Origin: Phytophthora hibernalis
Lineage: Eukaryota > Oomycota > Peronosporomycetes > Peronosporales > Peronosporaceae
Assembly (NCBI GenBank): GCA_012656075.1
Contig: JAAKBF010000164.1
Span: 221,177 to 285,176 of the forward strand
Length of the DNA stretch: 64,000 nucleotides
Direction: 5' to 3'
Below, one piece after another: positions 41,201 to 56,200 of this stretch. The notes beneath the pieces are model-generated. The model was not told where the DNA came from, made no database searches, and worked only from the letters and a program-made list of their open reading frames with translations. Position numbers and translations under genes: made by a program. The number at the start of each line of letters is the position of its first letter. Positions within the stretch are counted from its first letter, which is position 1.

Positions 41201-44200
41201 CGAACCGACACCGAGTCAGTAGTTTTCTAGGCTATTATGTGTCACTACCAATGGTGCCATCAGCACCGTGTACGTGAGCGAGATGGTCGACGGGGTTGGA
41301 GCGACCTGTCACGTTGAAGATAGTGGTGTCCGCCATAACAAAGGTTGCTCTCAGAAGTCCGTCGAATACGAGCCAAATGGCCAGTACGAACCGACACCGA
41401 GTCAGTAGTTTTCTAGGCTATTGTGCAATATCACTACCAATGGTGCCATCAGCACCGTGTACGTGAGCGAGATGGTCGACGGGGTTGGAGCGACCTGTCA
41501 CACCTTGAGGATAGTGGTGTCCGCCATAACAAAAGGTTGCTCTCAGAAGTCCGTCGAATACGAGCCAAATGGCCAGTACGAACCGACACCGAGTCAGTAG
41601 TTTTCTAGGCTAATGTGTGTCACTACCAATGGTGCCAACAGCACCGTGTACGTGAGCGAGATGGTCGACGGGTTGGAGCGACCTGTCACACCTTGAGGAT
41701 AGTGGGTCCGCCATAACAAAAGGTTGCTCTCAGAAGTCCGTCGAATACGAGCCAAATGGCCAGTACGAACCGACACCGAGTCAGTAGTTTTCTAGGCTAT
41801 TATGTGTCACTACCAATGGTGCCATCAGCACCGTGTACGTGAGCGAGATGGTCGACGGGGTTGGAGCGACCTGTCACACCTTGAGGATAGTGGTGTCCGC
41901 CATAACAAAAGGTTGCTCTCAGAAGTCCGTCGAATACGAGCCAAATGGCCAGTACGAACCGACACCGAGTCAGTAGTTTTCTAGGCTATGTGTCACTACC
42001 AATGGTGCCATCAGCACCGTGTACGTGAGCGAGATGGTCGACGGGGTTGGAGCGACCTGTCACACCTTGAGGATAGTGGTGTCCGCCATAACAAAAGGTT
42101 GCTCTCAGAAGTCCGAATACGAGCCAAATGGCCAGTACGAACCGACACCGAGTCAGTAGTTTTCTAGGCTATAATGTCACTACCAATGGTGCCAACAGCA
42201 CCGTGTACGTGAGCGAGATGGTCGACGGGGTTGGAGCGACCTGTCACACCTTGAGGATAGTGGTGTCCGCCATAACAAAAGGTTGCTCAGAAGTCCGTCG
42301 AATACGAGCCAAATGGCCAGTACGAACCGACACCGAGTCAGTAGTTTTCTAGGCTATTATGTGTCACTACCAATGGTGCCATCAGCACCGTGTACGTGAG
42401 CGAGATGGTCGACGGGGTTGGAGCGACCTGTCACACCTTGAGGATAGTGGTGTCCGCCATAACAAAGGTTGCTCTCAGAAGTCCGTCGAATACGAGCCAA
42501 ATGGCCAGTACGAACCGACACCGAGTCAGTAGTTTTCTAGAAATGTCACTACCAATGGTGCCATCAGCACCGTGTACGTGAGCGAGATGGTCGACGGGGT
42601 TGGAGCGACCTGTCACACCGAGATAGTGGTGTCCGCCATAACAAAAGGTTGCTCTCAGAAGTCCGTCGAATACGAGCCAAATGGCCAGTACGAACCGACA
42701 CCGAGTCAGTAGTTTTCTAGGCTATAATGTGTCACTACCAATGGTGCCATCAGCACCGTGTACGTGAGCGAGATGGTCGACGGGGTTGGAGCGACCTGTC
42801 ACACCTTGAAGATAGTGGTGTCCGCCATAACAAAAGGTTGCTCTCAGAAGTCCGTCGAATACGAGCCAAATGGCCAGTACGAACCGACACCGAGTCAGTA
42901 GTTTTCTAGGCTATTATGTGTCACTACCAATGGTGCCAACAGCACCGTGTACGTGAGCGAGATGGTCGACGGGGTTGGAGCGACCTGTCACACCTTGAGG
43001 ATAGTGGGTCCCGCCATAACAAAAGGTTGCTCTCAGAAGTCCGTCGAATACGAGCCAAATGGCCAGTACGAACCGACACCGAGTCAGTAGTTTTCTAGGC
43101 TATAATGTGTCACTACCAATGGTGCCATCAGCACCGTGTACGTGAGCGAGATGGTCGACGGGGTTGGAGCGACCTGTCACACCTTGAGGATAGTGGTGTC
43201 CGCCATAACAAAGGTTGCTCTCAGAAGTCCGTCGAATACGAGCCAAATGGCCAGTACGAACCGACACCGAGTCAGTAGTTTTCTAGGCTATAATGTGTCA
43301 CTACCAATGGTGCCACAGCACCGTGTACGTGAGCGAGATGGTCGACGGGGTTGGAGCGACCTGTCACACCTTGAGGATAGTGGTGTCCGCCATAACAAAA
43401 GGTTGCTCTCAGAAGTCCGTCGAATACGAGCCAAATGGCCAGTACGAACCGACACCGAGTCAGTAGTTTTCTAGGCTATTATGTCACTACCAATGGTGCC
43501 ATCAGCACCGTGTACGTGAGCGAGATGGTCGACGGGGTTGGAGCGACCTGTCACACCTTGAAGATAGGGGTGTCCGCCATAACAAAGGTTGCTCTCAGAA
43601 GTCCGTCGAATACGAGCCAAATGGCCAGTACGAACCGACACCGAGTCAGTAGTTTTCTAGGCTATTATGTGTCACTACCAATGGTGCCATCAGCACCGTG
43701 TACGTGAGCGAGATGGTCGACGGGGTTGGAGCGACCTGTCACACCTTGAGGATAGTGGTGTCCGCCATAACAAAGGTTGCTCTCAGAAGTCCGTCGAATA
43801 CGAGCCAAATGGCCAGTACGAACCGACACCGAGTCAGTAGTTTTCTAGGCTATGTGTCACTACCAATGGTGCCATCAGCACCGTGTACGTGAGCGAGATG
43901 GTCGACGGGGTTGGAGCGACCTGTCACACCTTGAGGATAGTGGGTCCGCCATAACAAAAGGTTGCTCTCAGAAGTCCGTCGAATACGAGCCAAATGGCCA
44001 GTACGAACCGACACCGAGTCAGTAGTTTTCTAGGCTATTATGTGTCACTACCAATGGTGCCATCAGCACCGTGTACGTGAGCGAGATGGTCGACGGGGTT
44101 GGAGCGACCTGTCACACCTTGAAGATAGGGTGTCCGCCATAACAAAAGGTTGCTCTCAGAAGTCCGTCGAATACGAGCCAAATGGCCAGTACGAACCGAC

Positions 44201-47200
44201 ACCGAGTCAGTAGTTTTCTAGGCTATGTGTCACTACCAATGGTGCCATCAGCACCGTGTACGTGAGCGAGATGGTCGACGGGGTTGGAGCGACCTGTCAC
44301 ACCTGAGGATAGTGGTGTCCCGCCATAACAAAGGTTGCTCAGAAGTCCGTCGAATACGAGCCAAATGGCCAGTACGAACCGACACCGAGTCAGTAGTTTT
44401 CTAGGCTATAATGTGTCACTACCAATGGTGCCATCAGCACCGTGTACGTGAGCGAGATGGTCGACGGGGTTGGAGCGACCTGTCACACCGAGGATAGTGG
44501 TGTCCGCCATAACAAAAGGTTGCTCTCAGAAGTCCGTCGAATACGAGCCAAATGGCCAGTACGAACCGACACCGAGTCAGTAGTTTTCTAGGCTATAATG
44601 TGTCACTACCAATGGTGCCATCAGCACCGTGTACGTGAGCGAGATGGTCGACGGGGTTGGAGCGACCTGTCACACCTTGAGGATAGTGGGTCCGCCATAA
44701 CAAAAGGTTGCTCTCAGAAGTCCGTCGAATACGAGCCAAATGGCCAGTACGAACCGACACCGAGTCAGTAGTTTTCTAGGCTATTATGTGTCACTACCAA
44801 TGGTGCCATCAGCACCGTGTACGTGAGCGAGATGGTCGACGGGGTTGGAGCGACCTGTGCACCTTGAGGATAGGGTGTCCGCCATAACAAAGGTTGCTCT
44901 CAGAAGTCCGTCGAATACGAGCCAAATGGCCAGTACGAACCGACACCGAGTCAGTAGTTTTCTAGGCTATATGTGTCACTACCAATGGTGCCATCAGCAC
45001 CGTGTACGTGAGCGAGATGGTCGACGGGGTTGGAGCGACCTGTCACACCTTGAGGATAGTGGTGTCCGCCATAACAAAAGGTTGCTCTCAGAAGTCCGTC
45101 GAATACGAGCCAAATGGCCAGTACGAACCGACACCGAGTCAGTAGTTTTCTAGGCTATTATGTGTCACTACCAATGGTGCCATCAGCACCGTGTACGTGA
45201 GCGAGATGGTCGACGGGGTTGGAGCGACCTGTCACACCTTGAGGATAGTGGTGTCCGCCATAACAAAGGTTGCTCTCAGAAGTCCGTCGAATACGAGCCA
45301 AATGGCCAGTACGAACCGACACCGAGTCAGTAGTTTTCTAGGCTATAATGTGTCACTACCAATGGTGCCATCAGCACCGTGTACGTGAGCGAGATGATGG
45401 TCGGGGGTTGGAGCGACCTGTCACACCTTGAGATAGGGTGTCCGCCATAACAAAAGGTTGCTCTCAGAAGTCCGTCGAATACGAGCCAAATGGCCAGTAC
45501 GAACCGACACCGAGTCAGTAGTTTTCTAGGCTATATGTCACTACCAATGGTGCCATCAGCACCGTGTACGTGAGCGAGATGGTCGACGGGGTTGGAGCGA
45601 CCTGTCACCTTGAGGATAGTGGTGTCCGCCATAACAAAGGTTGCTCTCAGAAGTCCGTCGAATACGAGCCAAATGGCCAGTACGAACCGACACCGAGTCA
45701 GTAGTTTTCTAGGCTATTATGTGTCACTACCAATGGTGCCATCAGCACCGTGTACGTGAGCGAGATGGTCGACGGGGTTGGAGCGACCTGTCACACCTTG
45801 AGGATAGTGGTGTCCGCCATAACAAAGGTTGCTCTCAGAAGTCCGTCGAATACGAGCCAAATGGCCAGTACGAACCGACACCGAGTCAGTAGTTTTCTAG
45901 GCTATAATGTGTCACACCAATGGTGCCATCAGCACCGTGTACGTGAGCGAGATGGTCGACGGGGTTGGAGCGACCTGTCACACCTTGAATAGGGTGTCCG
46001 CCATAACAAAGGGTTGCTCTCAGAAGTCCGTCGAATACGAGCCAAATGGCCAGTACGAACCGACACCGAGTCAGTAGTTTTCTAGGCTATATGTGTCACT
46101 ACCAATGGTGCCATCAGCACCGTGTACGTGAGCGAGATGGTCGACGGGGTTGGAGCGACCTGTCACACCTTGAGGATAGTGGTGTCCGCCATAACAAAGG
46201 TTGCTCTCAGAAGTCCGTCGAATACGAGCCAAATGGCCAGTACGAACCGACACCGAGTCAGTAGTTTTCTAGGCTATTATGTGTCACTACCAATGGTGCC
46301 ATCAGCACCGTGTACGTGAGCGAGATGGTCGACGGGGTTGGAGCGACCTGTCACACCTTGAGGATAGTGGTGTCCGCCATAACAAAAGGTTGCTCTCAGA
46401 AGTCCGTCGAATACGAGCCAAATGGCCAGTACGAACCGACACCGAGTCAGTAGTTTTCTAGGCTATTATGTGTCACTACCAATGGTGCCATCAGCACCGT
46501 GTACGTGAGCGAGATGGTCGACGGGGTTGGAGCGACCTGTCACACCTTGAAGATAGTGGTGTCCGCCATAACAAAAGGTTGCTCTCAGAAGTCCGTCGAA
46601 TACCAAATGGCCAGTACGAACCGACACCGAGTCAGTAGTTTTCTAGGCTATTATGTGTCACTACCAATGGTGCCATCAGCACCGTGTAGCAGGAGATGGT
46701 CGACGGGAGCGACCTGTCACACCTTGAAGATAGTGTCCGCCATAACAAAAGGTTGCTCGAAGTCCGTCGAATACGAGCCAAATGGCCAGTACGAACCGAC
46801 ACCGAGTCAGTAGTTTTCTAGGCTATTATGTGTCACTACCAATGGTGCCATCAGCACCGTGTACGTGAGCGAGATGGTCGACGGGGTTGGAGCGACCTGT
46901 CACACCTTGAGGATAGGGTCCCGCCATAACAAAGGTTGCTCTCAGAAGTCCGTCGAATACGAGCCAAATGGCCAGTACGAACCGACACCGAGTCAGTAGT
47001 TTTCTAGGCTATTATGTGTCACTACCAATGGTGCCATCAGCACCGTGTACGTGAGCGAGATGGTCGACGGGGTTGGAGCGACCTGTCACACCTTGAGGAT
47101 AGTGGTGTCCGCCATAACAAAGGTTGCTCTCAGAAGTCCGTCGAATACGAGCCAAATGGCCAGTACGAACCGACACCGAGTCAGTAGTTTTCTAGGCTAT

Positions 47201-50200
47201 AATGTGTCACTACCAATGGTGCCATCAGCACCGTGTACGTGAGCGAGATGGTCGACGGGGTTGGAGCGACCTGTCACGTTGAATAGTGGTGTCCGCCATA
47301 ACAAAGGTTGCTCTCAGAAGTCCGTCGAATACGAGCCAAATGGCCAGTACGAACCGACACCGAGTCAGTAGTTTTCTAGGCTATTATGTGTCACTACCAA
47401 TGGTGCCATCAGCACCGTGTACGTGAGCGAGATGGTCGACGGGGTTGGAGCGACCTGTCACACCTTGGATATGGGTGTCCGCCATAACAAAAGGTTGCTC
47501 TCAGAAGTCCGTCGAATACGAGCCAAATGGCCAGTACGAACCGACACCGAGTCAGTAGTTTCTAGGCTATTATGTGTCACTACCAATGGTGCCATCAGCA
47601 CCGTGTACGTGAGCGAGATGGTCGACGGGGTTGGATGTCACGAGATAGTGGTGTCCGCCATAACAAAAGGTTGCTCTCAGAAGTCCGTCGAATACGAGCC
47701 AAATGGCCAGTACGAACCGACACCGAGTCAGTAGTTTTCTAGGCTATATGTGTCACTACCAATGGTGCCATCAGCACCGTGTACGTGAGCGAGATGGTCG
47801 ACGGGGTTGGAGCGACCTGTCACACCTTGAGGATAGTGGTGTCCGCCATAACAAAGGTTGCTCTCAGAAGTCCGTCGAATACGAGCCAAATGGCCAGTAC
47901 GAACCGACACCGAGTCAGTAGTTTTCTAGGCTATTATGTGTCACTACCAATGGTGCCATCAGCACCGTGTACGTGAGCGAGATGGTCGACGGGGTTGGAG
48001 CGACCTGTCACACCTTGAGGATAGTGGTGTCCGCCATAACAAAAGGTTGCTCTCAGAAGTCCGTCGAATACGAGCCAAATGGCCAGTACGAACCGACACC
48101 GAGTCAGTAGTTTTCTAGGCTATTATGTGTCACTACCAATGGTGCCATCAGCACCGTGTACGTGAGCGAGATGGTCGACGGGGTTGGAGCGACCTGTCAC
48201 ACCTTGAAGATAGGGTGTCCGCCATAACAAAAGGTTGCTCTCAGAAGTCCGTCGAATACGAGCCAAATGGCCAGTACGAACCGACACCGAGTCAGTAGTT
48301 TTCTAGGCTATAATGTGTCACCAATGGTGCCATCAGCACCGTGTACGTGAGCGAGATGGTCGACGGGGTTGGAGCGACCTGTCACACCTTGAGGATAGTG
48401 GTGTCCGCCATAACAAAGGTTGCTCTCAGAAGTCCGTCCAAATGGCCAGTACGAACCGACACCGAGTCAGTAGTTTTCTAGGCTTTAATGTGTCACTACC
48501 AATGGTGCCATCAGCACCGTGTACGTGAGCGAGATGGTGGTTGGAGCGACCTGTCACACCTTGAGGATAGTGGTGTCCGCCATAACAAAAGGTTGCTCTC
48601 AGAAGTCCGTCGAATACGAGCCAAATGGCCAGTACGAACCGACACCGAGTCAGTAGTTTTCTAGGCTATAATGTGTCACTACCAATGGTGCCATCAGCAC
48701 CGTGTACGTGAGCGAGATGGTCGACGGGGTTGGAGCGACCTGTCACACCTTGAGGATAGTGGTGTCCGCCATAACAAAGGTTGCTCTCAGAAGTCCGTCG
48801 AATACGAGCCAAATGGCCAGTACGAACCGACACCGAGTCAGTAGTTTTCTAGGCTATTATGTGTCACTACCAATGGTGCCATCAGCACCGTGTACGTGAG
48901 CGAGATGGTCGACGGGGTTGGAGCGACCTGTCACACCTTGAGGATAGTGGTGTCCGCCATAACAAAAGGTTGCTCTCAGAAGTCCGTCGAATACGAGCCA
49001 AATGGCCAGTACGAACCGACACCGAGTCAGTAGTTTTCTAGGCTATTATGTGTCACTACCAATGGTGCCATCAGCACCGTGTACGTGAGCGAGATGGTCG
49101 ACGGGGTTGGAGCGACCTGTCACACGAGGATAGTGGTGTCCCGCCATAACAAAAGGTTGCTCTCAGAAGTCCGTCGAATACGAGCCAAATGGCCAGTACG
49201 AACCGACACCGAGTCAGTAGTTTTCTAGGCTATTATGTGTCACTACCAATGGTGCCATCAGCACCGTGTACGTGAGCGAGATGGTCGACGGGGTTGGAGC
49301 GACCTGTCACACCTTGAGGATAGTGGTGTCCGCCATAACAAAAGGTTGCTCTCAGAAGTCCGTCGAATACGAGCCAAATGGCCAGTACGAACCGACACCG
49401 AGTCAGTAGTTTTCTAGGCTATTATGTGTCACTACCAATGGTGCCATCAGCACCGTGTACGTGAGCGAGATGGTCGACGGGGTTGGAGCGACCTGTCACA
49501 CCTTGAGGATAGTGGTGTCCGCCATAACAAAGGTTGCTCTCAGAAGTCCGTCGAATACGAGCCAAATGGCCAGTACGAACCGACACCGAGTCAGTAGTTT
49601 TCTAGGCTATAATGTGTCACTACCAATGGTGCCATCAGCACCGTGTACGTGAGCGAGATGGTCGACGGGGTTGGAGCGACCTGTCACACCTTGAGATAGT
49701 GGTGTCCGCCATAACAAAAGGTTGCTCTCAGAAGTCCGTCGAATACGAGCCAAATGGCCAGTACGAACCGACACCGAGTCAGTAGTTTTCTAGGCTATTA
49801 TGTGTCACTACCAATGGTGCCATCAGCACCGTGTACGTGAGCGAGATGGTCGACGGGGTTGGAGCGACCTGTCACACCTTGAGGATAGTGGTGTCCGCCA
49901 TAACAAAAGTTGCTCTCAGAAGTCCGTCGAATACGAGCCAAATGGCCAGTACGAACCGACACCGAGTCAGTAGTTTTCTAGGCTATTAATGTGTCACTAC
50001 CAATGGTGCCATCAGCACCGTGTACGTGAGCGAGATGGTCGACGGGGTTGGAGCGACCTGTCACACCTTGAGGATAGTGGTGTCCGCCATAACAAAAGGT
50101 TGCTCTCAGAAGTCCGTCGAATACGAGCCAAATGGCCAGTACGAACCGACACCGAGTCAGTAGTTTTCTAGGCTATAATGTGTCACTACCAATGGTGCCA

Positions 50201-53200
50201 TCAGCACCGTGTACGTGAGCGAGATGGTCGACGGGGTTGGAGCGACCTGTCACACCTTGAGGATAGTGGTGTCCGCCATAACAAAAGGTTGAAGTCCGTC
50301 GAATACGAGCCAAATGGCCAGTACGAACCGACACCGAGTCAGTAGTTTTCTAGGCTATATATGTGTCACTACCAATGGTGCCATCAGCACCGTGTACGTG
50401 AGCGAGATGGTCGACGGGGTTGGAGCGACCTGTCACGTTGAAGATAGGGGTGTCCGCCATAACAAAAGGTTGCTCTCAGAAGTCCGTCGAATACGAGCCA
50501 AATGGCCAGTACGAACCGACACCGAGTCAGTAGTTTTCTAGGCTATTATGTGTCACTACCAATGGTGCCATCAGCACCGTGTACGTGAGCGAGATGGTCG
50601 ACGGGGTTGGAGCGACCTGTCACACCTTGAGGATAGTGGTGTCCGCCATAACAAAGGTTGCTCTCAGAAGTCCGTCGAATACGAGCAAATGGCCAGTACG
50701 AACCGACACCGAGTCAGTAGTTTTCTAGGCTATTATGTGTCACTACCAATGGTGCCATCAGCACCGTGTACGTGAGCGAGATGGTCGACGGGGTTGGAGC
50801 GACCTGTCACACCTTGAAGATAGTGGTGTCCGCCATAACAAAAGGTTGCTCTCAGAAGTCCGTCGAATACGAGCCAAATGGCCAGTACGAACCGACACCG
50901 AGTCAGTAGTTTTCTAGGCTATTATGTGTCACTACCAATGGTGCCATCAGCACCGTGTACGTGAGCGAGATGGTCGACGGGGTTGGAGCGACCTGTCACA
51001 CCTTGAGGATAGTGGTGTCCGCCATAACAAAAGGTTGCTCTCAGAAGTCCGTCGAATACGAGCCAAATGGCCAGTACGAACCGACACCGAGTCAGTAGTT
51101 TTCTAGGCTATTATGTGTCACTACCAATGGTGCCATCAGCACCGTGTACGTGAGCGAGATGGTCGACGGGGTTGGAGCGACCTGTCACACCTTGAGGATA
51201 GTGGTGTCCGCCATAACAAAAGGTTGCTCTCAGAAGTCCGTCGAATACGAGCCAAATGGCCAGTACGAACCGACACCGAGTCAGTAGTTTTCTAGGCTAT
51301 AATGTGTCACTACCAATGGTGCCATCAGCACCGTGTACGTGAGCGAGATGGTCGACGGGGTTGGAGCGACCTGTCACACCTTGAGATAGTGGTGTCCGCC
51401 ATAACAAAAGGTTGCTCTCAGAAGTCCGTCGAATACGAGCCAAATGGCCAGTACGAACCGACACCGAGTCAGTAGTTTTCTAGGCTATTATGTGTCACTA
51501 CCAATGGTGCCATCAGCACCGTGTACGTGAGCGAGATGGTCGACGGGGTTGGAGCGACCTGTCACACCTTGAGATAGTGGTGTCCGCCATAACAAAGGTT
51601 GCTCTCAGAAGTCCGTCGAATACGAGCCAAATGGCCAGTACGAACCGACACCGAGTCAGTAGTTTTCTAGGCTATAATGTGTCACTACCAATGGTGCCAT
51701 CAGCACCGTGTACGTGAGCGAGATGGTCGACGGGGTTGGAGCGACCTGTCACACCTTGAGGATAGTGGGTCCGCCATAACAAAAGGTTGCTCTCAGAAGT
51801 CCGTCGAATACGAGCCAAATGGCCAGTACGAACCGACACCGAGTCAGTAGTTTTCTAGGCTATTAATGTGCTACAATGGTGCCATCAGCACCGTGTACGT
51901 GAGCGAGATGGTCGACGGGGTTGGAGCGACCTGTCACACCGTAAGGACCCGCCGCCATACAAAAGGTTGCTCTCAGAAGTCCGTCGAATACGAGCCAAAT
52001 GGCCAGTACGAACCGACACCGAGTCAGTAGTTTTCTAGGCTATTATGTGTCACTACCAATGGTGCCATCAGCACCGTGTACGTGAGCGAGATGGTCGACG
52101 GGGTTGGAGCGACCTGTCACACCTTGAGGATAGTGGTGTCCGCCATAACAAAAGGTTGCTCTCAGAAGTCCGTCGAATACGAGCCAAATGGCCAGTACGA
52201 ACCGACACCGAGTCAGTAGTTTTCTAGGCTATTATGTGTCACTACCAATGGTGCCATCAGCACCGTGTACGTGAGCGAGATGGTCGACGGGGTTGGAGCG
52301 ACCTGTCACACCTTGAGGATAGTGGTGTCCGCCATAACAAAAGGTTGCTCTCAGAAGTCCGTCGAATACGAGCCAAATGGCCAGTACGAACCGACACCGA
52401 GTCAGTAGTTTTCTAGGCTATTATGTGTCACTACCAATGGTGCCATCAGCACCGTGTACGTGAGCGAGATGGTCGACGGGGTTGGAGCGACCTGTCACAC
52501 CTTGAGGATAGTGGTGTCCGCCATAACAAAAGGTTGCTCTCAGAAGTCCGTCGAATACGAGCCAAATGGCCAGTACGAACCGACACCGAGTCAGTAGTTT
52601 TCTAGGCTATTATGTGTCACTACCAATGGTGCCAGCACCGTGTACGTGAGCGAGATGGTCGACGGGGTTGGAGCTGTCACACCTTGAGGATAGTGGGTCC
52701 GCCATAACAAAGGTTGCTCTCAGAAGTCCGTCGAATACGAGCCAAATGGCCAGTACGAACCGACACCGAGTCAGTAGTTTTCTAGGCTATAATGTGTCAC
52801 TACCAATGGTGCCATCAGCACCGTGTACGTGAGCGAGATGGTCGACGGGGTTGGAGCGACCTGTCACACCTTGAGGATAGTGGTGTCCGCCATAACAAAA
52901 GGCTCTCAGAAGTCCGTCGAATACGAGCCAAATGGCCAGTACGAACCGACACCGAGTCAGTAGTTTTCTAGGCTATTATGTGTCACTACCAATGGTGCCA
53001 TCAGCACCGTGTACGTGAGCGAGATGGTCGACGGGGTTGGAGCGACCTGTCACACCTTGAGGATAGTGGTGTCCGCCATAACAAAAGGTTGCTCTCAGAA
53101 GTCCGTCGAATACGAGCCAAATGGCCAGTACGAACCGACACCGAGTCAGTAGTTTTCTAGGCTATTATGTGTCACTACCAATGGTGCCATCAGCACCGTG

Positions 53201-56200
53201 TACGTGAGCGAGATGGTCGACGGGGTTGGAGCGACCTGTCACACCTTGAGGATAGTGGTGTCCGCCATAACAAAAGGTTGCTCTCAGAAGTCCGTCGAAT
53301 ACGAGCCAAATGGCCAGTACGAACCGACACCGAGTCAGTAGTTTTCTAGGCTATTATGTGTCACTACCAATGGTGCCATCAGCACCGTGTACGTGAGCGA
53401 GATGGTCGACGGGGTTGGAGCGACCTGTCACACCTTGAGGATAGGGGTGTCCGCCATAACAAAAGGTTGCTCTCAGAAGTCCGTCGAATACGAGCCAAAT
53501 GGCCAGTACGAACCGACACCGAGTCAGTAGTTTTCTAGGCTATAATGTGTCACTACCAATGGTGCCATCAGCACCGTGTACGTGAGCGAGATGGTCGACG
53601 GGGTTGGAGCGACCTGTCACACCTTGAGGATAGTGGTGTCCGCCATAACAAAAGGTTGCTCTCAGAAGTCCGTCGAATACGAGCCAAATGGCCAGTACGA
53701 ACCGACACCGAGTCAGTAGTTTTCTAGGCTATTATGTGTCACTACCAATGGTGCCATCAGCACCGTGTACGTGAGCGAGATGGTCGACGGGGTTGGAGCG
53801 ACCTGTCACACCTTGAGGATAGTGGTGTCCGCCATAACAAAAGGTGCTCTCAGAAGTCCGTCGAATACGAGCCAAATGGCCAGTACGAACCGACACCGAG
53901 TCAGTAGTTTTCTAGGCTATTATGTGTCACTACCAATGGTGCCATCAGCACCGTGTACGTGAGCGAGATGGTCGACGGGGTTGGAGCGACCTGTCACACC
54001 TTGAGGATAGTGGTGTCCGCCATAACAAAAGGTTGCTCTCAGAAGTCCGTCGAATACGAGCCAAATGGCCAGTACGAACCGACACCGAGTCAGTAGTTTT
54101 CTAGGCTATTATGTGTCACTACCAATGGTGCCATCAGCACCGTGTACGTGAGCGAGATGGTCGACGGGGTTGGAGCGACCTGTCACACCTTGAATAGGGG
54201 TGTCCGCCATAACAAAAGGTTGCTCTCAGAAGTCCGTCGAATACGAGCCAAATGGCCAGTACGAACCGACACCGAGTCAGTAGTTTTCTAGGCTATTATG
54301 TGTCACTACCAATGGTGCCATCAGCACCGTGTACGTGAGCGAGATGGTCGACGGGGTTGGAGCGACCTGTCACACCTTGAGGATAGTGGTGTCCGCCATA
54401 ACAAAAGGTTGCTCTCAGAAGTCCGTCGAATACGAGCCAAATGGCCAGTACGAACCGACACCGAGTCAGTAGTTTTCTAGGCTATAATGTGTCACTACCA
54501 ATGGTGCCATCAGCACCGTGTACGTGAGCGAGATGGTCGACGGGGTTGGAGCGACCTGTCACACCTTGAGGATAGTGGTGTCCGCCATAACAAAAGGTTG
54601 CTCTCAGAAGTCCGTCGAATACGAGCCAAATGGCCAGTACGAACCGACACCGAGTCAGTAGTTTTCTAGGCTGTGTCACTATGGTGCCATCAGCACCGTG
54701 TACGTGAGCGAGATGGTCGACGGGGTTGGAGCGACCTGTCACACCTTGAGGATAGTGGTGTCCGCCATAACAAAAGGTTGCTCTCAGAAGTCCGTCGAAT
54801 ACGAGCCAAATGGCCAGTACGAACCGACACCGAGTCAGTAGTTTTCTAGGCTATAATGTGTCACTACCAATGGTGCCATCAGCACCGTGTACGTGAGCGA
54901 GATGGTCGACGGGGTTGGAGCGACCTGTCACACCTTGAGGATAGTGGTGTCCGCCATAACAAAAGGTTGCTCTCAGAAGTCCGTCGAATACGAGCCAAAT
55001 GGCCAGTACGAACCGACACCGAGTCAGTAGTTTTCTAGGCTATTATGTGTCACTACCAATGGTGCCATCAGCACCGTGTACGTGAGCGAGATGGTCGACG
55101 GGGTTGGAGCGACCTGTCACACCTTGAGGATAGTGGTGTCCGCCATAACAAAAGGTTGCTCTCAGAAGTCCGTCGAATACGAGCCAATGGCCAGTACGAA
55201 CCGACACCGAGTCAGTAGTTTTCTAGGCTATTATGTGTCACTACCAATGGTGCCATCAGCACCGTGTACGTGAGCGAGATGGTCGACGGGGTTGGAGCGA
55301 CCTGTCACACCTTGGATATGGGTCCCGCCATAACAAAAGGTTGCTCTCAGAAGTCCGTCGAATACGAGCCAAATGGCCAGTACGAACCGACACCGAGTCA
55401 GTAGTTTTCTAGGCTATTATGTGTCACTACCAATGGTGCCATCAGCACCGTGTACGTGAGCGAGATGGTCGACGGGGTTGGAGCGACCTGTCACACCTTG
55501 AGGATAGTGGTGTCCGCCATAACAAAAGGTTGCTCTCAGAAGTCCGTCGAATACGAGCCAAATGGCCAGTACGAACCGACACCGAGTCAGTAGTTTTCTA
55601 GGCTATATGTGTCACTACCAATGGTGCCATCAGCACCGTGTACGTGAGCGAGATGGTCGACGGGGTTGGAGCGACCTGTCACACCTTGAGGATAGTGGTG
55701 TCCGCCATAACAAAAGGTTGCTCTCAGAAGTCCGTCGAATACGAGCCAAATGGCCAGTACGAACCGACACCGAGTCAGTAGTTTTCTAGGCTATTATGTG
55801 TCACTACCAATGGTGCCATCAGCGTGTACGTGAGCGAGATGGTCGACGGGGTTGGAGCGACCTGTCACACCTTGAGGATAGTGGTGTCCGCCATAACAAA
55901 AGGTTGCTCTCAGAAGTCCGTCGAATACGAGCCAAATGGCCAGTACGAACCGACACCGAGTCAGTAGTTTTCTAGGCTATAATGTGTCACTACCAATGGT
56001 GCCATCAGCACCGTGTACGTGAGCGAGATGGTCGACGGGGTTGGAGCGACCTGTCACACCTTGAGGATAGTGGTGTCCGCCATAACAAAAGGTTGCTCTC
56101 AGAAGTCCGTCGAATACGAGCCAAAAGTACGAACCGACACCGAGTCAGTAGTTTTCTAGGCTATTATGTGTCACTACCAATGGTGCCATCAGCACCGTGT

